From CAVVSD01 sp963757125 (GTDB taxonomy: Bacteria; Actinomycetota; Thermoleophilia; Solirubrobacterales; Solirubrobacteraceae), in contig CAVWQP010000002.1 in assembly GCA_963757125.1 (NCBI GenBank), forward strand, positions 248,001 to 312,000: a DNA stretch of 64,000 nt, in the 5' to 3' direction. Made by a program: the position numbers and the translations under genes. The notes under the pieces are model-generated. The model was not told the DNA's origin and did not search any database. It saw nothing but the letters and a program-made list of their open reading frames with translations. How positions within the stretch are numbered: the stretch's first letter is position 1; each line of letters begins with the position of its first letter. Shown here piece after piece: positions 53,062 to 61,069 of the stretch.

Positions 53062-53957
53062 GTCGCCAGCTCCATGAGCGCGGCGGACGTGCCCTCCGGG
53101 TCCTCGAAGTACTTCCCGGGGACGAACTCGACGTCCGCCATCGCATAGGCGTAGGAACCCTCGCCGACCTTGGCGCGGATCGCGTCGTACTCCTCGCGGT
53201 CGACCGGGCGGTAGCGGTGCAGATCGCCCGCCCGGTGCAGGAACGGGTCCTCCTTGAAGTCCGGCAGCGTCTGCGAGAGGTCGATCACCGGGACGGGGCA
53301 GATGCCGAGCAGCTGGTAGCCGCCGGCTCCCTGCACGGGGTAGATCGCCGCGAACGCGCCGCCCCAGGAGAACGCGAGCGCGGGCGTGTCGGTCCGCGGC
53401 CGCGCGTACTTGGGGACCTCGATCTGGCGGTCCTCGGGGACGAGCTGGTAGTCCCAGGCGAGGTCGGGGACGAAGCCCGTCATCGACACGATGAACGGCG
53501 CCCCGCAGATCGCGTCGATGAACGCCTGCGAGCTGTCGTAGCCGTTGCGCTCGGCCGCGAACTCGATGTCGGTCTTCTCCGGCGTCTGGTGGCGGTCACG
53601 GAAGCGCATGAGCGTCGCGTGCGTCCACTCGTCCTCGAAGAACACCGGGATCTCGATCATGCGCGTCGCGAGGTGCTCGTCGGCCGCGTCGCCGACCTCC
53701 TCCTCGATCTCGCGGAGCTGGTCGACCATCGCGCGCGGGTCGACCACGTCGGGATCGATGCGGATCATGTACGCCGCGTTGGCGGGGCAGATGTCGATCA
53801 CCCCGTCGACGTCGAGCGCGGCCAGGTGCCGCGTGATGGCCTGCGCGCGGGCGTTGACGCCGACGCTCATCGCCTCGTCGAGCTGGACGACGATCCACTC
53901 GTCGCCGCCGAACGTGTAGAGCGTCGAACCCGGTGCCGACGGCGCCGGGGCGCTCAC
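53058..53957 (-). CDS. pxpB: 5-oxoprolinase subunit B (KipI-like)
   Basis: The 299-residue protein starts at GTG in a GTGA overlap with pxpA. The N-terminal ferredoxin-like domain has LDEAMSVGVNARAQAITRHL and the cyclophilin-like KipI domain has FIVSMTGFVPDLAWDY, PRTDTPALAFSWGGAFAAIYPVQGAGGYQLLG and a terminal YRPVDREEYDAIRAKV. It is about 60 residues longer than a typical KipI; a charged middle stretch (DEHLATRMIEIPVFFEDEWTHATLMRFRDRHQTPEKTD, described here by its position at about 105-145) accounts for much of this. It should pair with PxpC. The frame is open upstream but overlaps pxpA. Confidence 0.9.
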   Translation of the reverse strand: MSAPAPSAPGSTLYTFGGDEWIVVQLDEAMSVGVNARAQAITRHLAALDVDGVIDICPANAAYMIRIDPDVVDPRAMVDQLREIEEEVGDAADEHLATRMIEIPVFFEDEWTHATLMRFRDRHQTPEKTDIEFAAERNGYDSSQAFIDAICGAPFIVSMTGFVPDLAWDYQLVPEDRQIEVPKYARPRTDTPALAFSWGGAFAAIYPVQGAGGYQLLGICPVPVIDLSQTLPDFKEDPFLHRAGDLHRYRPVDREEYDAIRAKVGEGSYAYAMADVEFVPGKYFEDPEGTSAALMELAT

Positions 53958-54733
53958 GGCATCACCGCGGCGAGCTCGCGCCCGGCCGCCCTGGCGGCGT
54001 CGCCCACGGCCTGGGCCACCGCCACCGCGTTCGTCGCGTCCCCGTGCACGCATGCGCTCCGCGCGCCCGGGAACGAGACCCTCGTGGAGCCGTCGTTGGC
54101 GGTCACGGTGCCGTCCTCGAGGAACTGCCGCACCTGCGCGGCGGCGAACCCGGGGTCCGCCGCCTGCTTGTGGCGCTCGATGACGAGCCTGCCGTCCGGC
54201 GCGTAGGTGAGGTCAGGGTAGATCTCCTCGACGATCTCGATGCCCTCGGCGAGGACGGCGTCGCAGAACGCGACGCCCTCCGCCGGGGCCGGCCAGTAGA
54301 GCATCACGTCACCGAACGCCGCGATCGACCTCGCGACCGCCTCGGCCACGGACGGCTCGTCGCGCAGGAACGCGAAGAACGCGCCGTGCGCCTTGATGTG
54401 ATGCAGCTGCATGTCCTCCGCCGCGAGGAAGGCCTGCAGCGCACCGGTCTGGTAGGTCACGTAGGCCGCCGCGTCCTCGGCCGTCAGCTCCATGCGCCGA
54501 CGGCCGAAGCCGAGGAGGTCCTGGTAGCCCGGATGCGACCCCACGGCCACCCCGTGCTGCTTGGCGATGGCGACGGTCCTGGCCATCGTCACCGGATCGC
54601 CGCCGTGGAAGCCACAGGCGACGTTCGCGGTGGTGATGAAGGGCATGATCTCCTCGTCGGAGCCCATGACCCAGTTCCCGAGGCTCTCGCCCATGTCGCA
54701 GTTGAGGTCGAAGGTCGCGACGTCCACCGTCAT
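53954..54733 (-). CDS. pxpA: 5-oxoprolinase subunit A (LamB/YcsF family)
   Basis: The 259-residue TIM-like-barrel protein has the family N-terminus FDLNCDMGESLGNWVMGSD and the conserved TTANVACGFHGGDP, GSHPGYQDLLGFGRR and HIKAHGAFF, where Asp, His and Glu residues form the metal site. PxpA is the hydrolase subunit; with PxpB/PxpC it converts 5-oxoproline to glutamate. The ATG overlaps the permease stop. The late residues SFPGARSACVHGDATNAV also match the family. Wide substrate drift is known for LamB/YcsF proteins, so another cyclic amide is possible. Confidence 0.93.
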   Translation of the reverse strand: MTVDVATFDLNCDMGESLGNWVMGSDEEIMPFITTANVACGFHGGDPVTMARTVAIAKQHGVAVGSHPGYQDLLGFGRRRMELTAEDAAAYVTYQTGALQAFLAAEDMQLHHIKAHGAFFAFLRDEPSVAEAVARSIAAFGDVMLYWPAPAEGVAFCDAVLAEGIEIVEEIYPDLTYAPDGRLVIERHKQAADPGFAAAQVRQFLEDGTVTANDGSTRVSFPGARSACVHGDATNAVAVAQAVGDAARAAGRELAAVMP

Positions 54734-56376
54734 TGCCGGGCCCCCACCGCCGGCTTGTCCTCGATGAGGGAACCGCTCTTGGCCTCCTCGCGCGCGGCCC
54801 GGTAGAAGGCCTGGCCCGTCGCGCACTCCGCGCAGATGGCCTGGTGGCCGGCGATCGGATCGCGGTCCATCTCACGCGCGATGTAGGACAGGTTGCACTT
54901 GTGGCAGCGCACCCGCGCCTCGAGCGGGTCGTCGACCTCGAGCGCCGGGTCTCCCGGGCGGTCCATGGCGAACCAGCTGGGCTTCGCTGCCGACGTCGCG
55001 AGCGTGTAGATGCCGAACCCGAGCACGAAGGTGAGGAGCAGGCCCCACGTGTCGAAGAACTGGCTCGTGGTCGTGTCCGTGATCTTCAGCACGACGCCGA
55101 CGACGCTCGCGATCGTCCAGGCGAGGATGCCGCCCGGATTCCACGCCGGGATGCGCCCGGGGCGGAACTCCGAGTGCTCTGCGCTGCGTGACGACCGGCG
55201 CAGGTAGACGACGTGCGCGAGCGCGACGGAGACCCACGCGACGATGACGATGCCCTGGTAGTTCAGCGCGTCGAGGACGTAGCTGAAGATGTTCGTGAGC
55301 ATCAGGATGTAGGAGATGACGCACGCCACGATCACCCAGACGGTGCGTGGGAACGTCAGATTCAGCCGCGAGAAGAAGCTCTGCAGGTTCGACGACGCGA
55401 GGTACAGGTTCACCGTGTTGATGCGGAACTGCGTGATCGCGATGAGCGCCAGGCCCAGGATCCCGGTGAGGTTCACGATGTTCACCGGCAGCGCGCTCTC
55501 CGAGCCCGCGAGCTCCTCGAAGCTGATGCCGAACGTCGAGCAGAGCAGGATGCCGATGAGGCCGTTCACGAGGAACGTCAGCAGGTAGTAGGTCCAGCCG
55601 AACGTGACGCCGATGTGGTACTTCTCGTCCTCGGGCTTCGCGAAGCGTGCGAAGTCCATCGTGAACATCATGAGGATCCAGATCCCCATGTAGCCGGCGA
55701 ACGCCTGCAGCCAGGGCAGCGTCGTGCCGGGAGCCGCCTTGGCGTCGGGGAGGAAGCCGTGGTACCCCTGGTCGACGAGCGCCCAGACGATCACGGCGAT
55801 CATGCCGATCGTGTAGAAGGGCAGCAGGCCGGCGTTGAGCTTGTCGAGCCAGACGCGCACGCCCCTCCAGACGAGCGGGCCGGTGGCGATGATCACGATC
55901 GCGTACCAGAGCTTCAGCGGGCCACCGATGAACGTCTGGGCGGCGACGGCGACGACCGAGCCCTCGAAGACCACGTAGTAGATCGATGTCGCGGCGAAGA
56001 TCAGCGTGGCGATCGATGCACCGACGAAGCCGAACAGGCTGCGGCTGAACAACGCGACGGTGAGACCGCTGCGCGATGCAGTGCGCACGATCACCGTGTT
56101 GACCAGCGTGTAGACGATGACCGACAGCGCGATGCCGATGAGGGCGTTCACGGTCCCGTACGCAAGCGCCAGGAACGACGCGAAGTACAGGTAGAAGAAG
56201 GCGGTCATGACCGCCCACCACGCCATCGTCAGCTGGAGGCGGTCGATGCGCCAGGTCCTCGGGACGACGTGGAGCGAGTAGTCCTCCGTCGCCGCCTGCT
56301 CGACGACTTTCGGGTCGTCCTCGTACGAGATGTCCAACGGCGGCAGCGAGCCGGAAGCCGGCGACGATGTAGACAC
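54730..56376 (-). CDS. NCS1-family permease with C-terminal zinc-ribbon-like tail
   Basis: The 548-residue protein has about 12 membrane helices of the cytosine/purine/allantoin/hydantoin transporter family. The N-terminal DYSLHVVPRTWRIDRLQLTMAWW precedes helix 1, and GGPLKLWYAIVI and MDFARFAKPEDE are typical. The last 60 residues are cytosolic and contain CHKC near 490 and CAEC near 515, a spacing that could bind zinc and is not part of normal NCS1 transporters. The start is GTG 56376, preceded by GAGGGG. It is the first gene of the operon and presumably brings in the cyclic substrate. The promoter is described separately. Confidence 0.9.
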   Translation of the reverse strand: MSTSSPASGSLPPLDISYEDDPKVVEQAATEDYSLHVVPRTWRIDRLQLTMAWWAVMTAFFYLYFASFLALAYGTVNALIGIALSVIVYTLVNTVIVRTASRSGLTVALFSRSLFGFVGASIATLIFAATSIYYVVFEGSVVAVAAQTFIGGPLKLWYAIVIIATGPLVWRGVRVWLDKLNAGLLPFYTIGMIAVIVWALVDQGYHGFLPDAKAAPGTTLPWLQAFAGYMGIWILMMFTMDFARFAKPEDEKYHIGVTFGWTYYLLTFLVNGLIGILLCSTFGISFEELAGSESALPVNIVNLTGILGLALIAITQFRINTVNLYLASSNLQSFFSRLNLTFPRTVWVIVACVISYILMLTNIFSYVLDALNYQGIVIVAWVSVALAHVVYLRRSSRSAEHSEFRPGRIPAWNPGGILAWTIASVVGVVLKITDTTTSQFFDTWGLLLTFVLGFGIYTLATSAAKPSWFAMDRPGDPALEVDDPLEARVRCHKCNLSYIAREMDRDPIAGHQAICAECATGQAFYRAAREEAKSGSLIEDKPAVGARQ

Positions 56377-56409
56377 GCGGGTGCCCCCCTCACGGTCGGT
56401 AACGAGACG

Positions 56410-56439
56410 CTGGTACCCAATCAAAGCGGAAAAGCCCAA
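56410..56439 (-). promoter_or_regulatory. Promoter of the permease-pxp operon with GntR-like site
   Basis: On the minus strand a -35 TTGGGC (complement of 56434-56439) and a -10 TACCAG (complement of 56410-56415) are 18 bases apart. The -10 overlaps TGGTACCC (56411-56418), a one-mismatch copy of the TNGTACNA pattern bound by FadR-type GntR regulators. Confidence 0.5.
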
Positions 56440-56477
56440 CATTTGCGCGTTCGGTCCAGGTCGACCACGACCGGCGG

Positions 56478-56504
56478 TCGACATCGTGCAGCCGGTCGTA
56501 CGAT
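56478..56504 (+). promoter_or_regulatory. Promoter and operator of the GntR gene, leaderless
   Basis: A -35 TCGACA (56478-56483) and a -10 TACGAT (56499-56504) are 15 bases apart; the -10 ends six bases before the GTG start. The perfect palindrome TCGTACGA (56496-56503) covers the -10 and fits a FadR-type operator. GTCGAC also occurs twice, at 56460-56465 and 56477-56482. Confidence 0.5.
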
Positions 56505-56510
56505 GGAAGC

Positions 56511-57344
56511 GTGGCCGACCCCAGCCCAGCCGCCGGATTCGAGCCGCGTCCCATCCGGACCACGAGCGCTGCGCAGCAGATCGCCGACCAGATCCGGGAG
56601 AGCATCCTGAGCGGCGACCTGGCCGCCGGCCACCGTCTGCCGAGCGAGGTCGACCTGGCCGAGGAGTACGGCGTGAGCAGGGGGACCGTCCGCGAGACGA
56701 TGAAGATCCTCGCGGCCGCCCAGCTCGTGCAGCCCGCGCGCGGGGCGACGGGCGGGACCTTCGTCCGCCACCCCGACCCCGACGTGCTCGCGACGACGCT
56801 CGCGGAGACGCTCGCGCTCTGGTCCCACACCGGCAGCACGAGCCTCGGCGAGGTCGACGACGCACGCGCGTGGATCGAGGAGGGCTGCGTCCGGCGCGCC
56901 GCCGTGGTGTGCGACGAGGACGACCTCGCGTCCATCCGCGCGGCAGTCGAGGCGCTCGAGCCGCCGCCCGCGGCGCTCGACGACATCCTCGCCATCGACC
57001 TGGACTTCCACGTCGCCGTCAGCCGCGCGGCGCACAACGCGGTGCTCGAGCTGGCCATGAGGGCGGTCCACCTCGTGCGGCCGTACACGAACACCGTGCT
57101 CATGGAGCTCCTCGACTACGGCCTCATCGCGGCCCAGCACCGGGGGATCTTCGAGGGCATCGAGGCCCGCGACCCCGACCGCGCGGCGGCCGCGCTGGGG
57201 GTCCATCTGTCCTACCTCGTCGAGCACCGCGACCGCGCGCTGGCCGAGCGTCCGGCGATCGACGTGCCGCTTGCGACGCTCCGCGCCGAGGCGCACCCGG
57301 CGGTCGAGCAGGCCCGGGCACGCATCCTCCGCGGCGATCGCTAG
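56511..57344 (+). CDS. GntR/FadR-family regulator with FCD domain
   Basis: The 277-residue protein has an N-terminal winged helix (QQIADQIRESILSGDLAAGHRLPSEVDLAEEYGVSRGTVRETMKIL, residues about 22-67) and an all-helical FCD ligand domain (about 105-235) with the metal-site pattern DLDFHVAVSRAAHN, HRGIFEGIEARD and LGVHLSYLVEHR. FCD regulators sense organic acids. It is divergent from the permease-pxp operon, and similar TNGTACNA sites lie over both promoters, so it probably represses both and is released by a pathway metabolite. The GTG start is fixed by the leaderless promoter and by the family's short N-terminus. Confidence 0.92.
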   Translation: MADPSPAAGFEPRPIRTTSAAQQIADQIRESILSGDLAAGHRLPSEVDLAEEYGVSRGTVRETMKILAAAQLVQPARGATGGTFVRHPDPDVLATTLAETLALWSHTGSTSLGEVDDARAWIEEGCVRRAAVVCDEDDLASIRAAVEALEPPPAALDDILAIDLDFHVAVSRAAHNAVLELAMRAVHLVRPYTNTVLMELLDYGLIAAQHRGIFEGIEARDPDRAAAALGVHLSYLVEHRDRALAERPAIDVPLATLRAEAHPAVEQARARILRGDR

Positions 57345-57430
57345 CCCCGGCGCACCACGATGCCGTCCGACGGCATCCCTACGGTGCGCGGTGCTTCCTT
57401 CCCCCTCGAGCGCCAGGAGCGATCCTCTCG

Positions 57431-57886
57431 ATGGCACTCTGCTTCATCGAACCCAGCGACGCGATCCGCGTCATCGCCGAGTCCGTCGGCCGCGAGGCCC
57501 GGCGACAGCTTCTGGGCGAGCTGGTCCGCGCGTGGGTGGACGACATCCCGGAGGAGGAGCTCGCCTCCCACTACGCCAAGGCGGTGGGTGATCTCGACGA
57601 GCACGACCTCTCGATGCTCGCCGCCTGGCACGCGTCGCTGGAGATCGGTCATCCGATCGCGAACCGCGAGTTCCTGGTCCGCGTGTTCCCCGCCCTGGGC
57701 GAGAACCGGCGCGAGGCGCTGAAGATCGCCGCCGGATTCCGCGGGGAGGAGGCCTTCGAGGCCGGCGTCTCCGAGGAGCAGGCGATGGAGACGGTCCTCC
57801 CGCACCTCTCGCGCGAGCGGACGGTCGAACTCGCCAACGAATGCCTCGAGCTCTACCTCTGGGACCGCTTGGGATCGGACAACTGA
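57431..57886 (+). CDS. Unknown helical protein, 151 residues
   Basis: I do not recognise the family. The product is acidic, soluble and almost all helical (AIRVIAESVGREARRQLLGELVRAWVDDIPEEELASHYAKAVGDL..., then LSMLAAWHASLEIGH and LSRERTVELANECLELYLWDRLG). No motif for catalysis or metal binding stands out. The ATG has AGGAG 11 bases upstream. It sits alone between the GntR gene and the convergent peptidase operon and is followed by two hairpins. Confidence 0.6.
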   Translation: MALCFIEPSDAIRVIAESVGREARRQLLGELVRAWVDDIPEEELASHYAKAVGDLDEHDLSMLAAWHASLEIGHPIANREFLVRVFPALGENRREALKIAAGFRGEEAFEAGVSEEQAMETVLPHLSRERTVELANECLELYLWDRLGSDN

Positions 57887-57921
57887 CCCTCAGGTCGAGG
57901 GTCAGACTTCAGACGGAAGTC
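57884..57921. terminator. Double hairpin between convergent genes
   Basis: TGACCCTC and GAGGGTCA (57884-57891 and 57897-57904) form a perfect 8-base stem with loop AGGTC, overlapping the stop codon. GACTTC and GAAGTC (57905-57910 and 57916-57921) form a second one with loop AGACG. Together they probably end transcription from both sides. Confidence 0.6.
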
Positions 57922-57937
57922 CCTGCAAGGACGCCGA

Positions 57938-59083
57938 TTACGGCGTGAGCGCGTACGAGTAGTCGGTGAGGGTCTCGCAGCCGGTCTCCGTGACCAGCAC
58001 GAGGTCCTCGAGGCGCACGCCGCCGAGTCCTGGGAGTCCCTCGACGCCCGGTTCGAGGGCCAGGACGTCGCCCGCCACCAGTGGTGCCTCGCCGACGGCG
58101 AGTCCGAGCGTCGGCGCCTCGTGGACCTCGAGGCCGACGCCGTGCCCGAGGGCGAAGTAGAAGCCATGCGTGGGCGCCTCGCCGCTCCCCCGCGTGCGCT
58201 GCGTCGGGTGGCCCGCGGCCTCGATGACGTCGGCGGCCGCGTCGTAGACCTCGCGGCCGTTGCGCCCGGGCCGGATGGTCGAGCGGGCGGCCGCGAGCGC
58301 CGTCGAGACCAGCTCGTGCAGCCCGAGGACGTCGTCGCTGGGCTCGCCGACGACGAACGTGCGCGTCATGTCCGCCCAGCAGCCGCTCGCCTCGTCCTGC
58401 GGCCAGAGGTCGATCGTGATGGGCAGGGCCGCGGGGAGCGGCCCGCTGCCCGGGTCGTGACCGCCGCCGGAAAGGACGCTCGTCACCAGGACGTCGGGCG
58501 TCGCCGGTGCCCCCGCGGCAGCGCAGGCCGCCCGCAGCGTCGCGCGGACGCGCTCGGCGGTGAGGACCTCGCCGTCGGCGTGCAGCCGCCCGCCGACGCC
58601 CTCGGCGGCGCGCAGCAGCTCTGCCGCGGCCGCCATCCCCGCCTCGGCGGCGCGTTGCGCCCGCAGGATGCCGGCGAGCTCGGCCTCCGACTTCGCCCGG
58701 CGGCGCGCCGCGAAGGCGTCGCGGTCGACGGTCAGCTCGATGCCGTCGGCGCGCAGCCGGTCGGCCACCGCGACCGGCAGCTCCGGCGGGACGAGCGCCG
58801 AGCGCACGCCCGTGGCCGCCGCCCACCGCGACAGGACCTCGAGCTGCGCCTCATGGCGCGGCGTGCCGCCCGCGACGAGGTCGAGCAGCCCGAGCTCCCC
58901 GCCGGTCGTGAGCTCCGCGTCCGGGCGCACCTCGGCGATCCGCGCCCGCTCGAGCGGGTTCGTGAGGATGCACGTGCGACCGCCGATCTCGAGGTACGCG
59001 AAGGCGTCGATGATCTCCAGCGGGATCTCGTGCCGCAGCGCCGCCGAGCGGACGGTGTCGCCGTGCAGGAGGACGTCGGTCAC
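57938..59083 (-). CDS. M24-family Xaa-Pro aminopeptidase
   Basis: The 381-residue protein has an N-terminal creatinase-like domain (about 1-135) and a pita-bread metallopeptidase domain. The metal ligands are visible in order: Asp in TIDLWPQD, Asp in CWADMTRTF, His in YFALGHGVGLEVHE, Glu in LALEPGVEG and Glu in GGVRLEDLVLV. It removes N-terminal residues ahead of proline from peptides. The GTG start overlaps the HAD gene stop in GTGA, making it the last gene of a four-gene minus-strand operon. Confidence 0.9.
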   Translation of the reverse strand: MTDVLLHGDTVRSAALRHEIPLEIIDAFAYLEIGGRTCILTNPLERARIAEVRPDAELTTGGELGLLDLVAGGTPRHEAQLEVLSRWAAATGVRSALVPPELPVAVADRLRADGIELTVDRDAFAARRRAKSEAELAGILRAQRAAEAGMAAAAELLRAAEGVGGRLHADGEVLTAERVRATLRAACAAAGAPATPDVLVTSVLSGGGHDPGSGPLPAALPITIDLWPQDEASGCWADMTRTFVVGEPSDDVLGLHELVSTALAAARSTIRPGRNGREVYDAAADVIEAAGHPTQRTRGSGEAPTHGFYFALGHGVGLEVHEAPTLGLAVGEAPLVAGDVLALEPGVEGLPGLGGVRLEDLVLVTETGCETLTDYSYALTP

Positions 59084-59736
59084 GCGGTCTCCAGGACCGT
59101 CCGGACCTCGTCGATCGTCTGCTCGGTGTCGCGGAAGTGCACGGCGTGGAGGCCGCACTCGCGCGCCGCGACGATGTTGTGCTCGAGGTCGTCGATGAAC
59201 ACGCACGCCTCGGCCGGCAGGCCGAGGCGCTCCAGCGTCAGCGCGTAGATCGCCGGGTCGGGCTTGCGCAGGCCGACGAACCCCGAGTCCACGACCGTCT
59301 CGAACAGCTCGTCGATCGGCCACTTCGGGCGCCAGCGGGGCTCCCACTCCTGGACGTTGTTCGTCAGCAGCGCGAGGCGGTAGCCGGCGGCGCGGGCGTC
59401 ACGCAGGAACGCGACGAGCCCCTCGTTGTGCGTGAGCGTCGCCCAGTAGTGGTCGGTGAACGCGCGCATGGAGACGGGCCGGCCGAGCTCCTCCTCGAGC
59501 TCGTACTCGAGCGTGTGGAGGAACTCGTCCTCGGTCATGCGGCCGCACTCGAGCTCGAAGAGCGGATTCGTGCCGGTGCGCTTCGTCGCCCGGTCGAGCG
59601 CGATGCGCAGCGCCTCCGGCGGGATGCCGGCCTCCTCCTGGAACTGCGTGAAGACGCCGGTCAGCGGGGTGGTCAGGACGCCGATGAAGTCGCTGACGAT
59701 CGCCTGGATCCCGTTCGGTGGCGGGATCGGGGTCAT
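59080..59736 (-). CDS. HAD-superfamily hydrolase
   Basis: The 218-residue HAD protein is similar to the soluble-epoxide-hydrolase N-terminal phosphatases. Motif I reads VSDFIGVLT; the first Asp is present but the second Asp of the DxD pair is Ile. Motif II is LALLTNN, motif III includes RKPDPAIY and motif IV is CVFIDDLEHNIVAA. It may be a phosphatase with weakened acid/base chemistry or a dehalogenase-like enzyme. The ATG overlaps the stop of the upstream gene. The open frame further upstream is a shadow. Confidence 0.82.
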   Translation of the reverse strand: MTPIPPPNGIQAIVSDFIGVLTTPLTGVFTQFQEEAGIPPEALRIALDRATKRTGTNPLFELECGRMTEDEFLHTLEYELEEELGRPVSMRAFTDHYWATLTHNEGLVAFLRDARAAGYRLALLTNNVQEWEPRWRPKWPIDELFETVVDSGFVGLRKPDPAIYALTLERLGLPAEACVFIDDLEHNIVAARECGLHAVHFRDTEQTIDEVRTVLETA

Positions 59737-60584
59737 CCGACGCGCCGCAGGATGTCGTAGCGCCCGGCGCCCTCGCGGCCCTCCATGCGCCAGCGCAGGA
59801 ACGCGCAGTCCAGCCGCAGCCGGCCGAGGTCGAGCGACGTGCCGCCGACGAGCTCGCCCGCGGCGCGGCGGGGGTGGTCCTCCTCGTGGACCCAGAGCTC
59901 CAGGCCCGCGCGGCGCTGGTGGCCCTCGACGTCGGAGACGGTGGACAGCCGCGGGTCGTCGACGGCCAGTGCGTGTTCGCCCTCGAACACGGACGCGTGG
60001 CAGACCTCGGCGTCCTGACCCCTGGCACCGGCGGGGCGTGCAGCGTGCAGCGCGATCCCCGCGTCGTCCTCGAGCCAGACGCCGACGGAGCGCGTGAGCT
60101 CCAGCCCGGTCCAGTCCGGCGAACCCCACAGGCGCCCGCGCTGCCCGAGGCAGGAGACGCGCACGGTCCCTGACCCGGTGCGCACGTCGCCCTCGACGCG
60201 ACACAGGTGGTCGTAGCCGGTCATGCCGCCCACGCCCTCGCCGAGGTCGGCGGGTGGGGAGATCGCCGTGACCTCGAGCGCGAAGCCGTGGCCCTCGCCG
60301 TCGTCGAAGGAGACCGTCCAGGCGCTCCCGGGCTCGACGATCGTCGTCCGCACGCCGGCCGCGTCGATCGCCTCCCACGCGCGGCCGTCGGGCCCGGCCG
60401 CCGTGTCGGCCCGCGCGGCGATCGGGTCGGCGCCGGAGAAGAGGACGCCGAGACCGCTCGAGCCGTCCTCCGTGAAGCCTGCGCGCGCGAGCCCGCTGAC
60501 GCCCGCGGCGACGTCGGCGAAGGAGAACGTGACGGCGTCCGCGACGTCGGCGCGCGGCGCCTCGTCGACCACGGGCAGGGTCAC
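59733..60584 (-). CDS. Unknown beta-rich protein in the FxsA-HAD-peptidase operon
   Basis: The 283-residue product has no signal peptide or membrane helix. It is built of many beta strands (FSGADPIAARADT, WTVSFDDGEGHGFALEVTAIS, RVEGDVRTGSGTVRVSCLGQRG, GLELWVHEEDHPRRAAGELVGG), suggesting a lipocalin-like or tocopherol-cyclase/CrtC-like barrel, but I cannot name a family. The GTG start forms GTGA with the fxsA stop, and its own stop overlaps the HAD start. Its function is probably linked to one of these neighbours. Confidence 0.65.
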   Translation of the reverse strand: MTLPVVDEAPRADVADAVTFSFADVAAGVSGLARAGFTEDGSSGLGVLFSGADPIAARADTAAGPDGRAWEAIDAAGVRTTIVEPGSAWTVSFDDGEGHGFALEVTAISPPADLGEGVGGMTGYDHLCRVEGDVRTGSGTVRVSCLGQRGRLWGSPDWTGLELTRSVGVWLEDDAGIALHAARPAGARGQDAEVCHASVFEGEHALAVDDPRLSTVSDVEGHQRRAGLELWVHEEDHPRRAAGELVGGTSLDLGRLRLDCAFLRWRMEGREGAGRYDILRRVG

Positions 60585-61039
60585 TGCAGCCGTGGCCGCG
60601 TATCGACCTCGTGCGCGGTGCCGTCGACGTCCCACCCGGCGGTCGGCGGCCTGCGCGGCACCGTGCGGGCCGAGGCGACCATCCGGCCGGCGAACCGGCG
60701 GACGAGCACGCGCCGCACGAACGGCCGCGTGAAGGGCAGGAGGAGCACCGCTCCGAGGATGTCGGTGACGAACCCGGGCGTGAGCAGCAGCGCGCCGCCG
60801 AAGACGACGAGCACGCCGTCGATCGCCTCGCGGGCGGGGACGCGGCCCTCGGAGATCGCGAGGTTGAAGCGGGTCCACGCGCGCCTGCCCTCCGAGCGCA
60901 TGAGCATCGCGCCGAGCACCGAGTCGACGACGAGGAGGCCGATGGTCGGCAGGACGCCGATCGCGTCGCCCACCTGCAGGATCACGTAGAGCTCCAGCAG
61001 CGGGACGACGATGAAGAGGAGCAGGAGGACCGGGATCAT
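60581..61039 (-). CDS. fxsA: FxsA family membrane protein
   Basis: The 152-residue protein has the FxsA pattern: MIPVLLLLFIVVPLLELYVILQVGDAIG, then a VDSVLGAMLMRSEGRRAWTRFNLA segment and a second hydrophobic pair (GVLVVFGGALLLTPGFVTDILGAVLLLP). The E. coli member is named for its effect on F-plasmid exclusion of phage T7; its normal role is unknown. GGGAGG sits a few bases before the ATG. It is the first gene of the operon and is divergently placed about 30 bases from the STAS gene end. Confidence 0.88.
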   Translation of the reverse strand: MIPVLLLLFIVVPLLELYVILQVGDAIGVLPTIGLLVVDSVLGAMLMRSEGRRAWTRFNLAISEGRVPAREAIDGVLVVFGGALLLTPGFVTDILGAVLLLPFTRPFVRRVLVRRFAGRMVASARTVPRRPPTAGWDVDGTAHEVDTRPRLQ

Positions 61040-61069
61040 CTGGCCTCCCAGCCTACTGCCGGGAAACGC

